Assembly (NCBI RefSeq): GCF_036084755.1
Contig: NZ_CP107968.1
Location: 5,728,501 to 5,792,500 of the forward strand
Source: Streptomyces sp. NBC_00370
GTDB taxonomy: Bacteria; Actinomycetota; Actinomycetes; Streptomycetales; Streptomycetaceae
DNA: 64,000 bases
Reading direction: 5' to 3'
Of this stretch, positions 7,896 to 16,202 are shown piece by piece (position 1 is the first letter of the stretch; the number at the start of each line of letters is the position of its first letter). The notes under the pieces were generated by a model. The model ran no database searches, was not told where the DNA came from, and saw nothing but the letters and a program-made list of their open reading frames with translations. The position numbers were made by a program, and so were the translations under genes.

Positions 7896-8948
7896 TCAGA
7901 AGTCGTCGTCCAGGCTGACCGAACCCTCCACCGCCACCTGGTAGGCGGACGGGCGGCGTTCGAAGAAGTTGGTCAGCTCCTGGACGCCCTGCAGCTCCAT
8001 GTACGAGAACGGGTTCTCCGAGCCGTACACCGGGGCGAGGCCCAGGCGGCGCAGCCGCTGGTCGGCGACGCACTGGAGGTATTCGCGCATCGACTCGGTG
8101 TTCATGCCGGGCAGCCCGTCACCGCACAGGTCGCGGCCGAACTGCAGCTCCGCCTCGACCGCCTCCTTGAGCATGTCCGTGACCTGCTGCCGGAGTTCGT
8201 CGTCGAAGAGGTCGGGCTCCTCCTTGCGGACGGTGTCCACGACCTCGAACGCGAAGTTCATGTGCATCGTCTCGTCGCGGAAGACCCAGTTGGTGCCCGT
8301 GGCGAGACCGTGCAGCAGGCCGCGCGAGCGGAACCAGTAGACGTACGCGAAGGCCCCGTAGAAGAACAGGCCCTCGATGCAGGCCGCGAAGCAGATCAGG
8401 TTCAGCAGGAAGCGCCGCCGGTCCGCCTTGGTCTCCAGGCGGTCGATCGTCTCGACCGAGTCCATCCAGCGGAAGCAGAACTGCGCCTTCTCGCGGATCG
8501 AGGGGATGCTCTCCACCGCGTCGAACGCGGCGGCCCGGTCCGCCGGATCGGGGAGGTAGGTGTCGAGCAGCGTCAGATAGAACTGGACGTGCACGGCCTC
8601 CTCGAAGAGCTGGCGGGACAGGTACAGCCGCGCCTCGGGCGAGTTGATGTGCTTGTACAGCGTCAGGACCAGGTTGTTCGAGACGATCGAGTCGCCCGTC
8701 GCGAAGAACGCGATCAGCCGGCCGATCATGTGCTGCTCGCCGGGGGAGAGCTTGGCGAGGTCGGCGACGTCGGAGTGGAGGTCGACCTCCTCCACGGTCC
8801 AGGTGTTCTTGATCGCGTCGCGGTAGCGGTCGTAGAAGTCCGGGTAGCGCATCGGCCGCAGCGTCAGTTCGAACCCCGGGTCGAGCAGGTTCTTCACGAC
8901 GGTCTCGGTCGGTTCGGTGGTCTCGGTCGGTTCGGTCTCGGTCGTCAT
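7896..8948 (-). CDS. nrdB: Ribonucleotide reductase class I, small (beta) subunit
   Basis: Holds the di-iron/tyrosyl radical needed by NrdA to make deoxyribonucleotides. At 350 residues it shows metal-ligand signatures FFATGDSIVSNN, FEEAVHVQFY (ExxH, with Tyr four residues after the His, the position of the radical tyrosine) and FRDETMHMNF (second ExxH). The N-terminus has Thr/Glu repeats (TETEPTETTEPTET) encoded by a short tandem DNA repeat. The C-terminus is acidic (VSLDDDF), as expected for the tail that docks on NrdA. The ATG overlaps the nrdA stop by one base (TAATG). Confidence 0.95.
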   Translation of the reverse strand: MTTETEPTETTEPTETVVKNLLDPGFELTLRPMRYPDFYDRYRDAIKNTWTVEEVDLHSDVADLAKLSPGEQHMIGRLIAFFATGDSIVSNNLVLTLYKHINSPEARLYLSRQLFEEAVHVQFYLTLLDTYLPDPADRAAAFDAVESIPSIREKAQFCFRWMDSVETIDRLETKADRRRFLLNLICFAACIEGLFFYGAFAYVYWFRSRGLLHGLATGTNWVFRDETMHMNFAFEVVDTVRKEEPDLFDDELRQQVTDMLKEAVEAELQFGRDLCGDGLPGMNTESMREYLQCVADQRLRRLGLAPVYGSENPFSYMELQGVQELTNFFERRPSAYQVAVEGSVSLDDDF

Positions 8949-11338
8949 TACTGGCAGGCCTCGCAGGACTCGGGGTTTTCCAGGGAGCAGGCGACGGCGT
9001 CCGCGTCGGGCGCCATCGGTACGGGCACGGGCACGGGGCCGGGGCCGGGGCCGGGGGCGACGCGCGCCGCCGGTACGTCGGCGCCGGCCGCGCGGGCGAT
9101 CCGGGTCGCCGGGCGCGAGCGCAGGTAGTACGTGGTCTTGAGGCCCTTCTTCCAGGCGTACGCGTACATCGAGCTGAGCTTCCCGATGGTCGGCGTCTCC
9201 AGGAACAGGTTCAGCGACTGGCTCTGGTCGAGGAACGGGGTACGCGCCGCCGCCATGTCGATCAGACCGCGCTGCGGGATCTCCCACGCCGTGCGGTACA
9301 GCTCGCGCACCTCGGCGGGCAGCCAACTGAAGCCCGCCACCGAGCCGCTCGACTCGCGCAGCGCCTCACGGCTCCTTGCGTCCCAGACGCCGAGCCGCTT
9401 CAACTCCGCCACCAGGTACGAGTTGACCTGAAGGAACTCACCCGACAGCGTCTCGCGCTTGAAGAGGTTCGAGACCTGCGGCTCGATGCACTCGTAGACC
9501 CCGGCGATCGAGGCGATGGTCGCGGTCGGCGCGATGGCGAGCAGCAGCGAGTTGCGCATACCGCTCCTGGCGACCCGGGCGCGCAGGGCGTCCCACCGCT
9601 CGGGCCAGTTCAGCTCCACGCCGTAGTGGTCGGGGTGCAGCACCCCGCGCGCCGTACGCGTCTGCTCCCAGGCGGGCAGCGGGGCGTACCGCTCGGCGAG
9701 CCCGCAGGACGCCTCGTACGCGGCGAGCATGACCCGCTCGGCGATCTTCGTGGAGAGCGCGGCGGCCTCGGCGGAGTCGAAGGGCAGGCCCTTCTTGAAG
9801 AAGACGTCCTGCAGGCCCATCACGCCGAGGCCGACCGGGCGCCACTTGGCGTTGGAGCGGCCCGCCTGCTCGGTCGGGTAGAAGTTGATGTCCACGACCC
9901 GGTCGAGGAAGGTGACGGCGGTGTGGACCGTCGTGTCCAGCCGCGCCCAGTCGATCTCGCCCGAATCCAGCACGAAAGCGGCCAGGTTGACCGAGCCGAG
10001 GTTGCAGACGGCCGTCTCGCCGTCGTCCGTGACCTCCAGGATCTCCGTGCAGAGGTTGGAGGAGTGGACCGTGCGGCCGGGCTCCGCCGTCTGGTTGGCC
10101 GTACGGTTCGACGCGTCCTTGAAGGTCATCCAGCCGTTGCCGGTCTGGGCGAGGGTGCGCATCATCCTGCCGTACAGGTCACGGGCCGGGATCGTCCTGA
10201 TCGCGAGGCCCGCCGCCTCCGCCGCGCGGTACGCCGTGTCGAACGCGTCGCCCCACAGGTCGACCAGCTCCGGCACGTCGGACGGCGAGAACAACGACCA
10301 GTCGGTGTCCGCCTCGACGCGCCGCATGAACTCGTCGGGGATCCAGTGCGCCAGGTTGAGGTTGTGCGTACGGCGCGCCTCCTCACCGGTGTTGTCCCGC
10401 AGCTCCAGGAACTCCTCCAGGTCGGCGTGCCAGGTCTCCAGGTAGACGGCGGCGGCGCCCTTGCGCCTGCCGCCCTGGTTCACGGCGGCGACCGAGGAGT
10501 CGAGCGTGCGCAGGAACGGCACGATGCCGTTGGAGTGCCCGTTGGTGCCGCGGATCAGCGAACCCCGGGAGCGGATACGGGAGAACGGGATGCCGATGCC
10601 GCCCGCGTGCTTCGAGAGCCGGGCCACCTGGTGGTAGCGGTCGTAGATCGAGTCGAGTTCGTCGGCGGGGGAGTCCAGCAGATAGCAGGAGGACATCTGC
10701 GGGTGCCGGGTGCCCGAGTTGAACAGGGTCGGCGACGACGGCAGATAGTCCAGCCGGCTCATCAGCCGGTAGAGCGCGGCGACGTCCTCCAGCGCGGCCG
10801 GGCTGTCGTCCTCGGCGAGCCCGCACGCCACGCGCAGCATGAAGTACTGCGGGCGCTCGATGACCTGACGGGTGATCGGGTGGCGCAGCAGATAACGGCT
10901 GTAGAGCGTGCGCAGACCGAAGTAGCCGAACCGGTCGTCGGCCGCCGGGTCCACGAGCTCGTCGAGCCGGTCGGCGTGCAGCGCCACGAAGCGGGCGGTG
11001 GCGTCGGCGATCAGCCCCTCGGTGTGTCCGACGCCGACCGAGGCGGAGAACGACACCGCGCCCTGGCCGGCGGCCTCGTCGGCGATGGAACGGGTCAGCA
11101 GCCGGGCGGCGAGCCGGGAGTACGCGGGGTCCTCGGAGATCAGCCCGGCGGCGGCCTCGGTGGCCAGCTCGCGCAGGCCCGCAGCGTCCGATCCGGCGTT
11201 ACGCCCCCGGAGCGCCGCCGCTGCGACCTTGCCCGGGTCGGTGTCGGGCAGATCGGCGGTGAGGTCCGTCAGCGTACGCAGCAGTGCCTCGCCTGAAGCG
11301 GCGGTGTGCGTGGCCGGACGGTCTGGCGCGATGGTCAC
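8948..11338 (-). CDS. nrdA: Ribonucleotide reductase class I, large (alpha) subunit
   Basis: Catalytic subunit, about 796 residues, reducing ribonucleotides together with NrdB. Visible landmarks are the PTLFNSGTRHPQMSSCYLL segment with the active-site Cys, the NLCTEILEVTDDGETAVCNLGS segment, and a C-terminal Cys pair (SCEACQ) that relays electrons. A Pro/Gly/Val repeat (PGPGPGPVPVPVP) precedes the tail and is probably a flexible linker. The GTG giving MTIAPDRPATH has GGGAGAG 6-12 nt upstream. nrdA leads the nrdA-nrdB operon, preceded by a cobalamin riboswitch; actinomycetes use it to switch between class I and B12-dependent class II reductases. Confidence 0.95.
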   Translation of the reverse strand: MTIAPDRPATHTAASGEALLRTLTDLTADLPDTDPGKVAAAALRGRNAGSDAAGLRELATEAAAGLISEDPAYSRLAARLLTRSIADEAAGQGAVSFSASVGVGHTEGLIADATARFVALHADRLDELVDPAADDRFGYFGLRTLYSRYLLRHPITRQVIERPQYFMLRVACGLAEDDSPAALEDVAALYRLMSRLDYLPSSPTLFNSGTRHPQMSSCYLLDSPADELDSIYDRYHQVARLSKHAGGIGIPFSRIRSRGSLIRGTNGHSNGIVPFLRTLDSSVAAVNQGGRRKGAAAVYLETWHADLEEFLELRDNTGEEARRTHNLNLAHWIPDEFMRRVEADTDWSLFSPSDVPELVDLWGDAFDTAYRAAEAAGLAIRTIPARDLYGRMMRTLAQTGNGWMTFKDASNRTANQTAEPGRTVHSSNLCTEILEVTDDGETAVCNLGSVNLAAFVLDSGEIDWARLDTTVHTAVTFLDRVVDINFYPTEQAGRSNAKWRPVGLGVMGLQDVFFKKGLPFDSAEAAALSTKIAERVMLAAYEASCGLAERYAPLPAWEQTRTARGVLHPDHYGVELNWPERWDALRARVARSGMRNSLLLAIAPTATIASIAGVYECIEPQVSNLFKRETLSGEFLQVNSYLVAELKRLGVWDARSREALRESSGSVAGFSWLPAEVRELYRTAWEIPQRGLIDMAAARTPFLDQSQSLNLFLETPTIGKLSSMYAYAWKKGLKTTYYLRSRPATRIARAAGADVPAARVAPGPGPGPVPVPVPMAPDADAVACSLENPESCEACQ

Positions 11339-11479
11339 GTGATGCTCTCCCTCGCTCGGATCGGGTCCGGCGGGCAGGAGGCAGGCATACGACGGACCGC
11401 ACCCAGGGCAGGGCGCACCGCCGTGTCCGCCGGCCCTACCGCGGGGCCCGGGACGTCTCGGCGCCCGGCTCGGTCGAAC

Positions 11480-11605
11480 CGGACGCACCGTCGGCAGGTC
11501 TTCGGACTCGCGGGTACGACAAAGCGCACCACAGCACACCGTTGCGGGACAGTTCCGGATTCGCACCGGATTCCCCTGTGTCGACAGCGAGACGAGCATA
11601 CATCT
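11480..11605 (-). promoter_or_regulatory. Cobalamin (B12) riboswitch upstream of nrdAB
   Basis: On the minus strand the leader of nrdA carries the conserved aptamer parts. GGAATCCGGTGCGAATCC and AACTGTCCCGCAAC lie within 11539-11576, and the B12 box AGTCCGAAGACCTGCC is at 11493-11508. Order, spacing and box sequence match the class. Outer limits are approximate because the closing stem was not resolved. About 140 nt separate the box from the nrdA GTG and should hold the expression platform. Known family behaviour: cobalamin binding lowers nrdAB expression. Confidence 0.92.
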
Positions 11606-11638
11606 GGTGGGCGTCTCGGGAGTCACCCCCCACATCTT

Positions 11639-11725
11639 GTGTCGCATCGAGTTTCGTCTGCCCGCTACGGGATTCATCTCGGCATCACGCTGGATACCGA
11701 GCAGCTCAAGGAATGGGTGCGCTGA
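11639..11725 (+). CDS. Possible 28-codon ORF opposite the nrdA leader
   Basis: A GTG-started frame of 28 residues ending GITLDTEQLKEWVR, with good codon bias in its 3' half and its stop 8 bp before a strong hairpin. No clear ribosome-binding site. It lies where the nrdA promoter should be. It could be a real small gene, the relic of one, or chance; no family recognised. Confidence 0.25.
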   Translation: MSHRVSSARYGIHLGITLDTEQLKEWVR

Positions 11726-11733
11726 TACGCGCG

Positions 11734-11762
11734 ACGGGCCGCCGGCGGTGCCGGCGGCCCGT
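11734..11762. terminator. Strong hairpin, probable bidirectional terminator
   Basis: Perfect 13-bp arms (ACGGGCCGCCGGC and its complement) around a GGT loop. It sits 24 bp past the symporter gene stop (minus strand) and 8 bp past the stop of the small plus-strand frame. Confidence 0.75.
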
Positions 11763-11786
11763 TCCCGTGACGGTTTTCTCGGTGGG

Positions 11787-13418
11787 TCAGTGAGCCGGTT
11801 CGGCCGGTGTTGTCAGGGGGAGTTCGGCCTTGACGTCCGGGTCGCCCGCGTCCGCCGTGTAGTCGGACGCCGTCGTCTCGTCGATGCCGTCCGGTGCCTT
11901 GACCGCGCGCAGGATCAGGGTGAGGACCACCGTCACCACCACGTTCAGCACGAACGCGGTGAGGCCGATGTAGCCGATCTCGCCGAGCCCCGGGATCTCC
12001 TTCGACGAGCCGCCGAAGTGCTTCTGGGTCGGGCTCGCGACGCCGTACGCGGCGAGCGTCCCGTAGACCATGCCGACCGCCCAGCCCGCCAGCAGCGCCC
12101 AGCGGTGGAACCAGCGGGTGAACAGGCCGCCGACCAGGGCCGGCAGGGTCTGCAGGATCCAGATGCCGCCCAGCAGCTGGAAGTTGATCGCGACGGTCGG
12201 GTCCATCCCGAGGACGAAGACCAGCGCGCCCACCTTCACCAGCAGGGACACCAGCTTGGAGACCTTGGTCTCCTGCGCCGGGGTCGCGTCCGGCTTGATG
12301 AAGTCCTTGTAGATGTTGCGGGTGAAGAGGTTCGCCGCGGCGATCGACATGATCGCGGCCGGCACCAGCGCGCCGATACCGATCGCGGCGAAGGCGACGC
12401 CGGCGAACCAGTCGGGGAACATGTTCTCGAAGAGCTGCGGGATCGCCAACTGGCCGTTGTCGACCTTGATCCCGGCGGCGATCGCCATGAAGCCGAGCAG
12501 CGCCAGCAGCCCCAGCATCAGTGAATACAGCGGCAGGATCGCGGTGTTGCGCCGGATCACGTCACGGCTGCGGCTGGAGAGCGTCGCCGTGATGGAGTGC
12601 GGATACATGAAGAGCGCGAGCGCCGAGCCGAGCGCCAGCGTCGCGTACCCCCACTGGCCGGCCTCGGGCGGCGCCAGCGCGCCGCGCGGTTTGCCGGTGG
12701 CCGGATTGACCTTCGCGAAGGCGTCGCCCGCCTTGGCGAAGATGTCGTCGAAGCCGCCGAGCCTGATCGGGATGTAGATGATCGCCACGAGAATGACGAT
12801 GTAGATCAGACCGTCCTTGACGAACGCGATCAGCGCGGGCGCCCGCAGCCCCGACGAGTACGTGTAGGCGGCGAGCACGGCGAACGCGATGAACAGCGGC
12901 AGGTCCTTGACGAACCAGTTGGTGTCGTTGCTGCCGCCGATGCCCATCACGTCGAGCACCGACTGGATACCGACCAGCTGGAGCGCGATGTACGGCATCG
13001 TCGCGAGGATGCCGGTCACGGCGACGGCCAGCGACAGGGACTTCGACCCGAAGCGCCCCCTGACGAAGTCCGACGTCGTCACGTACCCGTGCTTGTGCGA
13101 CACCGACCAGAGCCTGGGCAGGAAGGTGAAGATCAGCGGGTAGACCAGGATCGTGTACGGGACGGCGAAGAAGCCCGAGGCGCCCGCCGCGTAGATCGCG
13201 GCCGGCACGGCCACGAAGGTGTACGCCGTGTAGAGGTCACCGCCGAGCAGGAACCAGGTCACCCAGGTGCCGAACGACCGGCCGCCCAGGCCCCATTCGT
13301 CGAGGCTGTGCTGGTTCTCCGCCCTGCGCCAGCGCGCCGCCAGGAACCCCATGGCCGTGACGGCCAGGAAGAAGAAGATGAAGACGCCGAGCGCGACGCC
13401 GTTCACACCGTCCTTCAT
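11787..13418 (-). CDS. Sodium:solute symporter (SSS family), monocarboxylate-type
   Basis: A 543-residue polytopic membrane transporter with about 13 hydrophobic segments. Family features include GGRSFGTWVTWFLLGGDLYTAYTF near the N-terminus (first unwound helix), TTSDFVRGRFGS (~110) and an IGALVPAAIMSIAAANLFTRNIYKDF segment (~345). The pairing with a DUF3311 protein is typical of MctC/MctP-like monocarboxylate permeases, so import of pyruvate, acetate or a similar acid is a reasonable inference. The ATG overlaps the stop of the DUF3311 gene by 4 nt (ATGA). Confidence 0.85.
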   Translation of the reverse strand: MKDGVNGVALGVFIFFFLAVTAMGFLAARWRRAENQHSLDEWGLGGRSFGTWVTWFLLGGDLYTAYTFVAVPAAIYAAGASGFFAVPYTILVYPLIFTFLPRLWSVSHKHGYVTTSDFVRGRFGSKSLSLAVAVTGILATMPYIALQLVGIQSVLDVMGIGGSNDTNWFVKDLPLFIAFAVLAAYTYSSGLRAPALIAFVKDGLIYIVILVAIIYIPIRLGGFDDIFAKAGDAFAKVNPATGKPRGALAPPEAGQWGYATLALGSALALFMYPHSITATLSSRSRDVIRRNTAILPLYSLMLGLLALLGFMAIAAGIKVDNGQLAIPQLFENMFPDWFAGVAFAAIGIGALVPAAIMSIAAANLFTRNIYKDFIKPDATPAQETKVSKLVSLLVKVGALVFVLGMDPTVAINFQLLGGIWILQTLPALVGGLFTRWFHRWALLAGWAVGMVYGTLAAYGVASPTQKHFGGSSKEIPGLGEIGYIGLTAFVLNVVVTVVLTLILRAVKAPDGIDETTASDYTADAGDPDVKAELPLTTPAEPAH

Positions 13419-13672
13419 CGCGACGCACCTCCCTTGCGGGCGCGCTGGTCACGCTGCCACAGCTTGTAGGCGGTCATGGTCAGCGCGGTCGAGATGAAGA
13501 CCCACAGCAGCTGGTACCAGTAGAAGAAGGGGATGCCGATGAACGCCGGGTCGACCTTCGCGTACGACCCGACCCAGAGCATCGCCACGAACGGTGCCAG
13601 CAGACAGACGCCGATCACCACCCGCAGCGGTGTCACCGTGGGCGGTTTTTCTTCCGGGTTGTCCAGCATTCG
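13415..13672 (-). CDS. DUF3311 small membrane protein, symporter partner
   Basis: An 85-residue protein with two membrane helices (VVIGVCLLAPFVAMLWVGSYA and FFYWYQLLWVFISTALTMTAY), the DUF3311 pattern. Genes of this type precede SSS symporters and are thought to be accessory subunits. The ATG of MLDNPEEK is chosen; GAGGGG lies 12 nt upstream. A GTG at 13696 would add eight residues and cannot be excluded. Translationally coupled to the symporter. Confidence 0.78.
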   Translation of the reverse strand, partial: RMLDNPEEKPPTVTPLRVVIGVCLLAPFVAMLWVGSYAKVDPAFIGIPFFYWYQLLWVFISTALTMTAYKLWQRDQRARKGGASR

Positions 13673-13786
13673 GCGTACCGTCCCCTCACTGATCACCTGT
13701 TGTAATGCGCAGGCAATCTAGGGGAGGAGGCCGACCGCCGTCACCCCCGCCGCCGTCTCGGAACGACAACGGTGCGGCTAAACCGC

Positions 13787-14551
13787 TCAATGGGCGGGTC
13801 GTTTGAGCCGCGCGACGAACTTGTACCGGTCGCCGCGGTACACCGAACGCACCCATTCGACCGGTTCGTTGTCCGCGTCGACCGAGTGCCGCGAGAGCAT
13901 CAGCATCGGCAGGCCCACGTCCGTGCCGAGCAGTCCGGCCTCGCGCGGGGTGGCCAGCGAGGTCTCGATGGTCTCCTCGGCCTCGGCCAGATGGACCCCG
14001 TACACCTCGGCCAACGCCGTATAGAGAGACGTATATTTGACCAGCGAGCGGCGCAGCGCGGGAAAGCGCTTGGCCGACAGATGCGTGGTCTCGATCGCCA
14101 TCGGCTCACCGCTCGCCAGCCGCAGCCGCTCGATCCGCAGCACCCGGCCGCCCGCGGTGATGTCGAGCAGCCCGGCCAGGGTGTCGTCGGCGGTGACATA
14201 GCCGATGTCCAGCAGCTGCGAGGTCGGTTCGAGGCCCTGGGCCCGCATGTCCTCGGTGTACGAGGTGAGTTGCAGGGCCTGCGACACCTTCGGCTTGGCG
14301 ACGAACGTGCCCTTGCCCTGGATGCGTTCGAGCCTGCCCTCGACCACCAGCTCCTGGAGCGCCTGCCGCACGGTCGTACGCGAGGTGTCGAACTCGGCGG
14401 CGAGCGTGCGTTCCGGCGGAACCGGGGTCCCTGGCGGTAGAGTCTCTGTCATGTCCAGCAAGTGCCGCTTGAGGCGGTAGTACTTGGGCACGCGCGCCGT
14501 GCGGGTCGCCGCCGGTCCCTCGGTCTCCGTGCCGCCCCCGTCCGTGGCCAT
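13787..14551 (-). CDS. dasR: GntR/HutC family regulator DasR
   Basis: Global repressor of N-acetylglucosamine and chitin metabolism, which also links GlcNAc to development and antibiotics. At 254 residues it has a winged helix-turn-helix (~20-90; VPPERTLAAEFDTSRTTVRQ, ERIQGKGTFVAKP) and a UTRA effector domain (~105-245; SYTEDMRAQGLEPTSQ, GVHLAEAEETIETSLAT) that binds amino-sugar phosphates. The ATG giving MATDGGGTETEG yields the expected DasR length. It is divergent from dasA, with two dre operators in the gap. Confidence 0.95.
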   Translation of the reverse strand: MATDGGGTETEGPAATRTARVPKYYRLKRHLLDMTETLPPGTPVPPERTLAAEFDTSRTTVRQALQELVVEGRLERIQGKGTFVAKPKVSQALQLTSYTEDMRAQGLEPTSQLLDIGYVTADDTLAGLLDITAGGRVLRIERLRLASGEPMAIETTHLSAKRFPALRRSLVKYTSLYTALAEVYGVHLAEAEETIETSLATPREAGLLGTDVGLPMLMLSRHSVDADNEPVEWVRSVYRGDRYKFVARLKRPAH

Positions 14552-14710
14552 GCCCTGCCTTCCCGACTGCTGCGCTGCTGCCGTCACCGGCTCCTCCGTC
14601 TGTCGCGGCTCACATGGTGGCACGGTCCGGTCACAAGACGTGGGCCTGCCTCTCAGGTGTCGGTCCGATAACGGACGTCACTGCCCTTCTTATACACCCT
14701 TGACACCCCC

Positions 14711-14726
14711 AAAGGTCTAGGCCAAG
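14711..14726. promoter_or_regulatory. DasR operator (dre), weaker site
   Basis: AAAGGTCTAGGCCAAG keeps the central GGTCTA and CCA of the DasR consensus ACTGGTCTAGACCACT. It lies 24 bp before the stronger site in the dasR-dasA gap, close behind a TTGACA hexamer at 14700-14705. Confidence 0.7.
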
Positions 14727-14734
14727 CTCCCCGT

Positions 14735-14750
14735 ACTGGTCTAAACCATT
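14735..14750. promoter_or_regulatory. DasR operator (dre), strong site upstream of dasA
   Basis: ACTGGTCTAAACCATT matches the dre consensus ACTGGTCTAGACCACT at 14 of 16 positions. It is 86 bp upstream of the dasA GTG start. Two sites before dasA fit the tight DasR control known for this gene. Confidence 0.9.
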
Positions 14751-14835
14751 AAAGACCAGGTCCCAGCCCCAGTCAGTACTCGGCGTAAGTCTTCGCGGTG
14801 GGCGGGGGGTTGCAGGAATCCCTGAGGAGGGTGGC

Positions 14836-16122
14836 GTGAAGCGCAAGCTCATCGCGGCGGTCGGCGTCGCGGGCATGTTGGTCAGCATCGCGGCGTGTGG
14901 CTCGGACAGCAAGTCCGACAACGGGTCTTCGAAGTCGGAGGACGCCAAAGCACTCACCGTGTGGCTGACGGTGGATGCCCAGAACAACTGGCCGGACCTG
15001 GTGAAGGCAGCCGATGCCGCACTGGTCAAGAAGCACCCCGGCGTCAAGATCAAGCACGAGTACTACGGCTGGCCCGACAAGAACACCAAGCTCGACGCCG
15101 TCCTCGCCACCGACAAGGCGCCGGACGTGGTGGAGATGGGCAACACCGAGATGCTCGGCTACATGGTGAAGGGCGCCTTCGCCCCGGTCGACGCCTCGAA
15201 GTTCGACAACTCCGGCGCCTGGCTGGACGGCCTCAAGCAGTCCGTGACCTACTCGGGCAAGACCTACGGTGTGCCGTACTACGCCGGCGGCCGCGTGGGC
15301 AACTGGCGCAAGGACGTCGCCAAGAAGGCCGGCATCACCGCGCCGCCGAAGACCTACGCCGAGCTGACCTCCGACCTGGACAAGATCCAGAAGAAGGAGG
15401 GGACCAAGTTCAACGCCTGGTACCAGCCCTCCCGTGACTGGTACGCGGCGATGTCCTTCGTCTACGACGCCGGCGGCTCCATAGCCACCGACAACGGCGG
15501 CACGTTCAAGGCCAACCTCTCCTCGGCGGAGTCGCTCAAGGGCCTGAACGACTGGAAGAACATCGAAGACAAGTACATGCACGGCGACAAGACCAAGGAC
15601 GAGTCGGACCGTTTCACCATCTACGGTCAGGGCAAGTCCGGCATGATCTTCGGCGCCGCCTGGGAAGGCGCGTCCGCCGAGGACCCGAAGGCCGACACCA
15701 CCGGCAAGCTCAAGGGCAACCTCGAGAACTTCGTGATGCCCGGTCCTTCCGGCAAGAACATGCCCGTCTTCCTGGGCGGTTCGGACCTGGCCGTCCCGGT
15801 CAAGTCCAAGGCGCAGGACCTCGCCGCCGAGTGGATCAACGACTTCACCGGCGCGCAGGGCCAGAAGGGCCTCGTCGCCAAGGGCAACCTGCCCAACAAC
15901 ACCACGGACCTCGCTCCCATGAAGAGCGACCCGGCCACGGCAGTGCCGGCCACCGCCGCCGAGTCCAGCTGGTTCGTCCCGCAGGCTCCGGGCTGGGGAC
16001 AGGTCGAGAAGGCCCAGGTACTGCAGACGATGCTGCAGTCCATCGCCACCGGCAAGGCGTCGGTCGAGGACGCCGCGAAGACCGCGGACGCCGCGATCGA
16101 CAAGGTCATCAACACCAAGTGA
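14836..16122 (+). CDS. dasA: Chitobiose/GlcNAc ABC transporter substrate-binding lipoprotein DasA
   Basis: Extracellular solute-binding protein of a sugar ABC importer for chitin breakdown products. The 428-residue protein begins with a basic n-region (MKRKLIAAVG), a hydrophobic stretch and lipobox VSIAAC, so Cys21 should be lipid-modified. The mature part is a type I sugar-binding protein rich in Trp (VWLTVDAQNNWPDL, YYGWPDKNTKLDAVLAT, AAWEGASAEDP). The GTG start has GAGGAGG about 7 nt upstream. It leads dasA-dasB-dasC-dasD, but a long hairpin after its stop probably lets dasA exceed the permease genes in expression. No ATPase gene is present; the shared ATPase MsiK is encoded elsewhere in streptomycetes. 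Confidence 0.95.
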   Translation: MKRKLIAAVGVAGMLVSIAACGSDSKSDNGSSKSEDAKALTVWLTVDAQNNWPDLVKAADAALVKKHPGVKIKHEYYGWPDKNTKLDAVLATDKAPDVVEMGNTEMLGYMVKGAFAPVDASKFDNSGAWLDGLKQSVTYSGKTYGVPYYAGGRVGNWRKDVAKKAGITAPPKTYAELTSDLDKIQKKEGTKFNAWYQPSRDWYAAMSFVYDAGGSIATDNGGTFKANLSSAESLKGLNDWKNIEDKYMHGDKTKDESDRFTIYGQGKSGMIFGAAWEGASAEDPKADTTGKLKGNLENFVMPGPSGKNMPVFLGGSDLAVPVKSKAQDLAAEWINDFTGAQGQKGLVAKGNLPNNTTDLAPMKSDPATAVPATAAESSWFVPQAPGWGQVEKAQVLQTMLQSIATGKASVEDAAKTADAAIDKVINTK

Positions 16123-16130
16123 CCTGAGCA

Positions 16131-16160
16131 CGGGGCCCCGTCGGATCCGACGGGGCCCCG
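16131..16160. terminator. Perfect 30-nt palindrome between dasA and dasB
   Basis: Arms of 15 bp (CGGGGCCCCGTCGGA and its complement) with no spacer, 8 bp after the dasA stop and 42 bp before dasB. No T-tract follows. It most likely acts as a partial terminator or 3' RNA-stability stem, giving high dasA and low dasBC transcript levels. Confidence 0.8.
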
Positions 16161-16202
16161 TCCGGCGGGCTGCACCAGGAGAGGGACCCCGAGGAGCGCG
16201 CG

